Part shown: in pieces, positions 57,377 to 64,000 of the stretch
Layout: each line of letters begins with the position of its first letter
Position numbering within the stretch: the first letter of the stretch is position 1
Assembly (NCBI GenBank): GCA_002286715.1
Contig: NSJX01000001.1
Location: forward strand, 993,835 to 1,057,834
Length of the DNA stretch: 64,000 nt
Direction of reading: 5' to 3'
From: Dentipellis sp. KUC8613
Taxonomy: Eukaryota > Basidiomycota > Agaricomycetes > Russulales > Hericiaceae
The notes under the pieces: model-generated
Database searches by the model: none
What the model saw: only the letters and a program-made list of their open reading frames with translations
Told to the model about the DNA's origin: nothing
Made by a program: the position numbers and the translations under genes

Positions 57377-59542
57377 ATGGCAAAACGCGCCCGTTCTTCC
57401 TCTGTGACCGCTTCTCCAGCGAAGAAATCTCGAGGCGATGTCAAAGTCGTTCACAACAAGGTTGCTTCTTCGGAGGCAGCTGCAAAGGTGGACGCAAATC
57501 CACCGCTTTCAAAGCTACTTGAAGCCATGAAAAGTCATACCAAGCACCCCTCCAAGGGCGAGGCAGTGGTGTACTGGATGAGAATGGAAGACATGAGGCG
57601 TACGTTATAATTGCCAGTACCCCTCAATGACCACGCTGATTCGCTACATCTCAGTCGCTGATAATCGAGCCATATCACAAGCCTCTGAGCAGGCCCAAAA
57701 GGATGGAGTACCACTTCTTGTCCTCTTCATCTTGAGCCCGGAAGACTATGTCGCCCATGATAGAAGCTCGCGTAGAATAGACTTCGCTCTGCGTAACCTG
57801 TCGTATCTTAAGGTGAGCAGCTGGTCAACTGAACTTCCCGGCGTTCGCAGATGGTGATAACCTTCTCTTGAAGGCACGTCTTGCGGATATACATGTTCCG
57901 CTGTATACCGCCGTCCACACGCCGCGTCGAACTCTACCGTCCCGCGTTCTTTCGCTCCTCGAGTCCTGGAAGGTCACGCGCTTGTACGCCAATATGGAGT
58001 ATGAAGTCGACGAGTTACGCCGAGACATCTCAGTCTGTGAACTTGCCAAGGACAAAGGCATCAAGCCAAGCTTCGTACACGACAAGCTCGTCGTTGAGCC
58101 CGGCATACTACACACCCAGGCAGGGAAGCCCTTCACGGTAAATGCGTACCCGATTTTCGCCACGGAGTCCTACCGCTAACACGTTCGCAGGTTTACTCGC
58201 CTTTCATGCGTCAATGGCTCCCGGAGGTCAATAAAGACCTAGCCAAATACATTGCTGAGGCTCCGTATCCTGAAGGTAACTCAGAGTCGGTCCACAAGCA
58301 TGAGATATTCGGTCCGCTCTTCGATAGCGACATTCCAGAGGAGATAGATGGCTTCAAGTGCGAGGACAAAGAAGCAATGCTGAAGCTGTGGCCTGAGGGT
58401 ACTGATGCGGCGCGCGAGGCGAGTATGGAATAAGTTTCCCTGAGCCTTCTGCTGACTAGAGGTATAGATGCTCAACCGTTTTCTTTACACCAAATCGCGC
58501 GCGTCGCACCTGGGTTTGGCAGAATCCCTGGATGATGGTGCAGAAAGGTCCACGAAACATAGCAGAGCTCTGGCGTACAAAGACAACAGAAATAGAGCTG
58601 ATCGGGATACATCCAGTCGCTTGAGGTAGATTCTCTTTTGCTTACACTCTTCTCAAATACTGACGATCACCCGTAGCCCCTACCTTGCTTCAGGTGTCAT
58701 ATCAGCAAGGGAGTGCATCAGAGCCTCCATGGAACTTCTGAATATCAAGAAGGTTCAAGCGGATAGAGACTCGGGTGTCGGCATGTGGGTGCAGGAAGTA
58801 GGCAAGTAGACATTCATTCATTGTTCAACGAAGTCGACAATCTGACATGATCGCATAGCCTGGCGCGACTTCTACACTCACGTCATGGTCGCCTTCCCTC
58901 GAGTCTCCATGGGACGGCCGTTCCAAGAGAAATATGCCGACGTCAAGTGGGAGACCAACGAGAAGCATTTGGAAGCTTGGAAACAAGGCCGCACTGGCGT
59001 TCCGATAGTCGATGCTGCCATGCGCCAGGCCAATACCATGGGTAGGTGGATACCGGGTTCTGGTCGTGGAAGGTTACTGAGCCAATTTCGATAGGTTGGA
59101 TGCATAATCGATCGCGCATGATAGCAGCCATGTACCTCACCAAGGACCTCATGCTTGACTGGCGCCTTGGCGAACAGGTAAGCATCGCAACGAATGCCAG
59201 GCTTTCGGCGGCTGACACGCGACACCATAGTACTTTATGCAGCAGTTCGTCGACGGCGATCTGGCCTCGAATAACGGCGGGTGGCAGTGGAGCGCAAGTA
59301 CTGGCACCGACCCGCAGCCTTACTTCCGGATCTTCAATCCATATTCGCAAAGCGAGAAGGCCGACCCGACGGGCGACTATATCCGCACATTTGTGCCCGA
59401 GCTGAGCAAACTGTTTGGAGCGGACGTTCACAATCCTCCGGCCAAGGTTGCAGACAAGTTGGGTTACCCGCGACCCTTGGTTGACCACAAAGAAGCTAGG
59501 GAGAGAGCGCTGAGGAGATACAAGAATCCGGGATCGGAGTGA
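57377..59542 (+). CDS. PHR1: Class I CPD photolyase
   Basis: Repairs UV-induced cyclobutane pyrimidine dimers using FADH- and light. Nine exons (57377-57599, 57655-57812, 57874-58137, 58191-58418, 58468-58625, 58677-58801, 58859-59041, 59095-59177, 59231-59542) give 577 aa. A basic N-terminal extension ([18 protein letters not shown]) precedes the photolyase alpha/beta domain ([17 protein letters not shown]). The FAD domain has [68 protein letters not shown] and YFRIFNP. The start MAKRAR has an excellent ATG context (CACCATGG). An in-frame ATG at 57341 would add MPRISLYFSLST, possibly mitochondrial. Introns 4 (58419-58467) and 6 (58802-58858) have GC donors. Confidence 0.94.
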
Positions 59543-59763
59543 ATGGCTATAGCGTAGGGCGGTCCCCAAATTGGATTGGTGTTGATGAATTTTCTCGGAT
59601 TAGTGTACTGTAGATGAAGTTTAGTAGAGGGCGGATTCTTGTAATAAGTAGCATGCACTTCGATTGTGAGATTTGGTATACGTTATACAATTTTGAAACA
59701 CTTCTGAGATTCGTCGACAAGAAAGAAACGACCCGGGAAAGAATGAGCCACTCAAAGGGCGAG

Positions 59764-62700
59764 CTAGACCACCAGAAACCGACTGTCAGCGATACTTTGA
59801 GCGTGGGTTCGCAGAGCAGCACTCACCAGCGCAAGGTGTCCGCCCACAACAGGCCGTGCCCTAAAGCCGTCGCTATTGCCGTTCAGAGTCTCGTACCAAT
59901 CCCCTATCGGTGCAGTATTTGCACCCAAAGCCGCACTGGCGTACGCATGCACCTTCGAGATCAAGAGGTCGCGGGTCTGCGTCGAGGTGGACTGCAGCAT
60001 CGCCGCAGTGAAGACCTGCCAGTCGGACTTGGTATACGTGTGGCGGGTGTCAAGCGGAACGCCGAACGAGTCTGGAGTGGGCGATTAGCACTGAGGAATG
60101 ACGACAAGCAACAATTGTTGGAGGAACATACTTGCTACGGTTTGATACCAGGCAGACTCTGTACGGGATGGAATGAGTGGAGTGTTAGGAAGGCAAGGAG
60201 AGGGTTCGTACGAATGTTGTAGATGTTCTGTGGGAACAGGTTGAACTTGAGCAGCTTGTCGCCATACAGATTGTACGAAAGTCCCCAGCTGGCATGAATG
60301 TCAGTTTATTGAAAGCCACAGCGAGGGTTGTGCAATACCTGGAACTATTTCCGTACTAGGAGAATACATTCAGCATCACTGAGTCGTTTGATTAGATGCC
60401 AAACCATACCGAAAGCGTCAGATGCTTTCCGTCACTCGAAAGCGCAAAGTTCTGCCACTGTTGCACGTAGCTAGACGCGATCGACTGGTTTGAACAAACC
60501 CGTCAGGTTATAGAAGCTGCAAGCGTGCAGAAGGACACATACACTGTAGTTCTGGCTCTGTTGCGTATTGCCAAGGGTATTCGCGATGTCCGCCATAGCG
60601 CGGATGCCAATGATGCCCTTAATGGCCAGGTTCGTCTGGTTAGCAAGACTGCCCGCGAAGTCGTCAGTGCTGATCTGGTTAGCGGGAATCAGGGCCTCGG
60701 CGATGAGGTATTGAGTCCATTGGTCGAGCAGCTGGGACTGTAGCAAGGTCGACGTCAGCTGCAACGTCGTTCTCATGGAAGGTAAACGTACGTAGGTGGT
60801 GAGGAGGGAGTTGTCGTTGGATTTCTGTGTGTATGATAGCGTCATAATGAGCATATTTCCGCTTTCTGCGGAAAACATTAGTCTCATTTGTCTAGCACTG
60901 CGCTGTAAGCGAACGTACCTTCCAAAGGCATCATTTCGTCCTTCCCTGTATCAGTGTTAGCCTAAATCAATACCGTTGCAGGCCGTCACAGACCGTCATT
61001 GTGCCCAATAGCCTGAGGGTAATGAGCGCCTACGACAGAGTTAGATGGCAGTCATGATGGCGGAGAAGACAGATGCAAACCCATATCATGAACGCTGTAC
61101 TTGTTTGGATACAGCCCGGAAGCCTGGTATTCAAACAACGGGAGCAGGAGATACTTCCCCAAGGCCGGGTTGGTGTACAGGAAAGCCGGCCATGCGGGGA
61201 AGATCACGTCGACCGTGTTCACGTTCTGTCTCGTCCCGTCAGTCAATCCACAACCAACATCGCAGACATCCATTCTCTTACGCCATCGCTAGAAATTTCT
61301 GCGCGGATCACAAACACATCAGTTACTTGGGCGAACAGAGCTTCTGGGGCGCCACCTGGCAGTTACTCGCCTTTCATGAACATCATCACGTCGCTCGTGT
61401 TCCATTGGCCGTTGCTTCCCCTGGAGATCGTCAACTCCGTGGCACCAAACGTCTGCCTGAGCGACAGGGCGACGATGGCGGCGTAGTCGGACGAGATCTT
61501 CGAGGCGTCGCTGTTGACCTTCGAGTCGAACTGCTGCGCGCGCTGCAGAGCGCCAGCATAGTCTCCAAGGAACGAAGCGATCTGATACACGCGAAATCAG
61601 ACACGAGCTGACAGATTCCCAACATTGCGAGATGAGAAGCAGGCGCACCGCATCAGCGACAGACGCGAACCGGCTCCAGAAGTACAGGCTTCTGTTCTGC
61701 AACGTGTTGCCGGCGACGATGTACTGGATCGCGGGATCGCGGACGTGGCCGACGGCGAAGACGACAGGCGCGGAGGCCTGCGTGATGCTCCCGAGGTTGT
61801 GCGCGAAGGCGAAGACCGGCCAGTCGTTAGAGATGGCGCGGAAGTTCGTGTCTTGGGTGTTGGCGAGCTGGCCCGACTTCACGAATTGGCTGCGGACGAC
61901 GGTGTCTTGGCCGGTCTGGTAGGTCGCGCTCGACGACTGAGGTTATTTGACGTTAGCTGCTGTCAGAGCGGGTGGGAGGTGTGACTTACCGAGGAAGTCG
62001 CGTAGTACGCAGAACCCTCTGTTCTGATTCAGTACCCAAGTGACAGGTTGAGCATGCGCGACTCTCACGTTGTATCCTATCGCTGTTCTCCGCGAAATTG
62101 CTTTGGGTCTGCAGCTGGACCTGGTGGGTGAGGATGTTACCAGTCGTCGTGGTCCAGTTCACCGTGGCGCTGGTATCGCCATACACCCATTCTCCACTGA
62201 TGTCAGTGTATACTTGGACGGAATGGGCGTTCCCGTCATTCGATGCGGCGGAGACGGCGAGGTAGGAGAACGGGAAGGACTGGTTGACCAAGACGTCGGG
62301 CTACGAGCACGATGTTATGAACGAATATTTTTGTTCAATGGCATGAGGCATACCTCGATGGGGCTGAGGAATGTCGCAGTTACGTCCACGGGACCTGCAG
62401 TCAAGATGAACGTACTCTGAGTAGAAGTGAACTGTGAGAAGAATCCTACGTCAGGCACGTGAAAAGGGAGATCAGGTGAAGGTCGTCCTACCGAGACGCT
62501 CTTCTGCGCGGCTTTGTTGAACGAAGCTGGGATAGCGGGCACTCCGAGGAAACTATATGCAGTGCCGTCTACTTTGACGAAACCAGCCCAGCCCAGAATC
62601 TACATGGCATCAGACATTGGGGCATAGCAACACCATACTTGAGACAGAATAGATTACTCACAGAGCCGGTCCAGAAGGATGGCCATGCATCATTGAGAGC

Positions 62701-62853
62701 AGTCCCGGTACCCTGAGCGAGCCATGCCGACAGATACGGAGACCGGACGGCAAGGGGGACGGAGGGTGGAGTAAACGGTGAAGCGGTCCACGATGCAGCC
62801 GTGCATGTACCGACCAGCGCAGACACACCAGCGAGCGACGAAAATAACCTCAT
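59764..62853 (-). CDS. gtaA: Secreted glutaminase A-like protein (GtaA family)
   Basis: Extracellular enzyme of the fungal glutaminase A group (DUF5127/DUF4965/DUF1793 region). It starts with a signal peptide (MRLFSSLAGVSALVGTCTA, cleaved near ASW). About nineteen short exons were traced, including 62663-62853, 62492-62599, 62354-62431, 62068-62300, 61990-62018, 61649-61936, 61371-61581, 61282-61298, 61081-61225, 60994-61029, 60919-60945, 60792-60865, 60543-60737, 60410-60484, 60340-60356 and 60213-60289. Characteristic blocks are RSPYLSAWLAQG, DVLVNQSFPFSYLAVSA, VIFPAWPAFLYTNPAL, HDMGAHYPQAIGHNDG, MPLEESGNMLIM, TDDFAGSLANQTNLAIKGI and GDWYETLNGNSDGFRARPVVGGH. One intron (61299-61370) has a GC donor, and two exons are 17 nt. 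The extreme C-terminus is uncertain because a canonical donor follows GGHLAL. Confidence 0.85.
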
Positions 62854-63895
62854 TAGAGGACTGATCTTACCACCTGTCCAACGGTAAAACAAGGGTAAGG
62901 GTACGAAACACGTTCGCGGGGACTACACTGCAACCATCCAGTTTTATAGCCGACGGACGACGAGAAGAAGTTGTGAAGTAGGCCATCTGATAGATGTATA
63001 TGAGACCCATTGCACAGCGGCACGGCGCCTTGCGCACTCGCCGCCCACTCAGCGGAGGGCAAGGTGGAGATGAGTATCAATAGCACGGTGATGCCATATG
63101 CGTTGCCACAGGTGCCACAAGGTGCCGCTTCGGAAGCTCACCTGGTGACTTGGACAAGACGAGAGCATGACCGCTGTGGTTCTTGGACGGGAACACTATG
63201 CATTCGAAAAGAACTCGCGCTAATATACAAGAGGTGGGTAACGAATAGCCTTGGAAGGTACGACTATCAGGCGACCGCGGCGTTCTGACCGTAGCAGACT
63301 GGGGACCATGCGTACCCAGGACACGCAGATCACGTCCGTCGGGATTCCCAGATGCGTCCCGGGTGCCCATCGATGTAGGCGAAGCGAGGTTCGGAGCGCA
63401 GAGCTGGCAGAAAACACGTGGACCGTCGACGTCTAGACTGAGCCTCAGAGCCAGGAAACTGTGAGACCAACAAATGTCGGTCAGATGATGTTCATGACTC
63501 AGAAAGACGAAGCAGAAGAGTCATAAATCGAGAAGCCTCAGTTACCGTTGTAGAAAAACACTCATCACACACAAGTCATAAGACAAGTGCGTTCATACAG
63601 TGTGAATAAAATTCGTGTCATCACCAGCAAAAAAAAGAAAGATCCGGGACAAATGATATGAAGACGACACTCACGTTCGGAGAATAACCGAGGTGAAGAC
63701 TGAGAAAAAATGACTCCAGAGGGAAAAGAGTGAGAGGAAGGAATGAAGCACATCGACCGCGGCGGCGCAATTTTCATAGCCTATTATTTGTGTCTGTTTG
63801 GGTCAATAGCATCGCGTCAGCGGTGTGACGTGAGCACTTTGCATCCGTTCGTTGAAAGCATCTCACTATATCCCGCAGTATCCTCCCTCGGAACA
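62854..63895. other. Intergenic region upstream of the glutaminase gene
   Basis: About 1 kb between the glutaminase gene and the truncated plus-strand gene. Only short open frames without recognisable content; A-rich runs at 63600-63650. Probably two divergent promoters. Confidence 0.5.
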
Positions 63896-64000
63896 ATGCA
63901 AGCAGTGAACTTAGGGAACGCCTATACGAAGTACAAGGTGCGTGTCTGTAAGTGGGCCACCGCCACACTTTCTGCTGCTGTGGGTCCGTGTGGGCGATAC
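63896..64000 (+). CDS. First exon of a gene cut by the right edge
   Basis: An ATG at 63896 opens 14 codons (MQAVNLGNAYTKYK) that run exactly into a consensus donor (AAG/gtgcgt at 63938). The pattern ATG, short phase-0 exon, good donor is what most genes here look like. The product cannot be named from 14 residues. Confidence 0.3.
   Translation, partial: MQAVNLGNAYTKYKVRVCKWATATLSAAVGPCGRY

Noticed and set aside
1..64000. Search for a biosynthetic, defence, CRISPR-like or transposon-borne system
   Set aside because: Nearly all genes are conserved housekeeping genes. I saw no reverse transcriptase, transposase, terminal repeats, PKS/NRPS, integrase or direct-repeat array.

Overview
The window is a compact, intron-rich nuclear segment of a fungus, almost certainly a mushroom-forming basidiomycete (Agaricomycetes). 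The evidence is many short GT-AG introns of about 48-65 bp in nearly every gene, close gene spacing on both strands, and a gene set typical of that group: fungal URA3, cobalamin-independent methionine synthase, a two-domain fluoride exporter, DUF2985 and DUF7704 membrane proteins, a GtaA-type secreted glutaminase and D-xylulose reductase. I see no rRNA gene, no convincing tRNA, no CRISPR array and no intact transposable element. About 31 protein genes are supported, plus a small candidate gene and the first exon of a gene cut by the right edge. For most genes the reading frame was rebuilt across all introns by hand, and the exon lengths sum to a multiple of three. The SLX4 N-terminus, the interior of KAP120 and the GtaA C-terminus are less certain.

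Layout. 1-10 kb: a BRCT-domain protein cut by the left edge (-), folylpolyglutamate synthase (+), SLX4 (-), karyopherin KAP120/importin-11 (+), peroxin PEX2 (-). 11-20 kb: a small unassigned gene (+), ribosomal protein eL36 (-), casein kinase 2 regulatory subunit (-), fluoride exporter FEX (-), a DUF7704 membrane protein (+), an OXA1/COX18-type insertase (-), ribosomal protein eL6 (-). 20-31 kb: SDT1-like pyrimidine nucleotidase (+), a PHAF1/UPF0183 protein (-), a DUF2985 membrane protein (+), methionine synthase MET6 (-), a Ran1-like kinase (-). 31-45 kb: xylitol dehydrogenase (+), an unassigned nuclear-type protein (+), mitochondrial EF-G2 (-), isoprenylcysteine methyltransferase STE14 (+), ribosomal protein uL6 (-), PCF11 (+), SWT1 (+). 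45-64 kb: MIPC synthase (+), an MFS transporter (-), pseudouridine synthase PUS7 (-), TXNDC9/PLP1 (-), DOM34/pelota (+), URA3 (-), class I photolyase (+), GtaA-like glutaminase (-), and a truncated first exon (+).

The content is mostly housekeeping: translation (eL36, eL6, uL6, EF-G2, PUS7, DOM34), nuclear transport, mRNA 3' end formation and quality control (PCF11 then SWT1 in tandem), one-carbon and methionine metabolism (FPGS, MET6), genome repair (SLX4, photolyase, the BRCT protein) and organelle biogenesis (PEX2, COX18). No biosynthetic or defence cluster is visible. What deserves a second look is gene architecture: six introns with GC donors, several microexons down to 8 nt, very short shared divergent promoters, one long intron inside PCF11, possible dual-targeting starts in FPGS and photolyase, and two genes I cannot assign.
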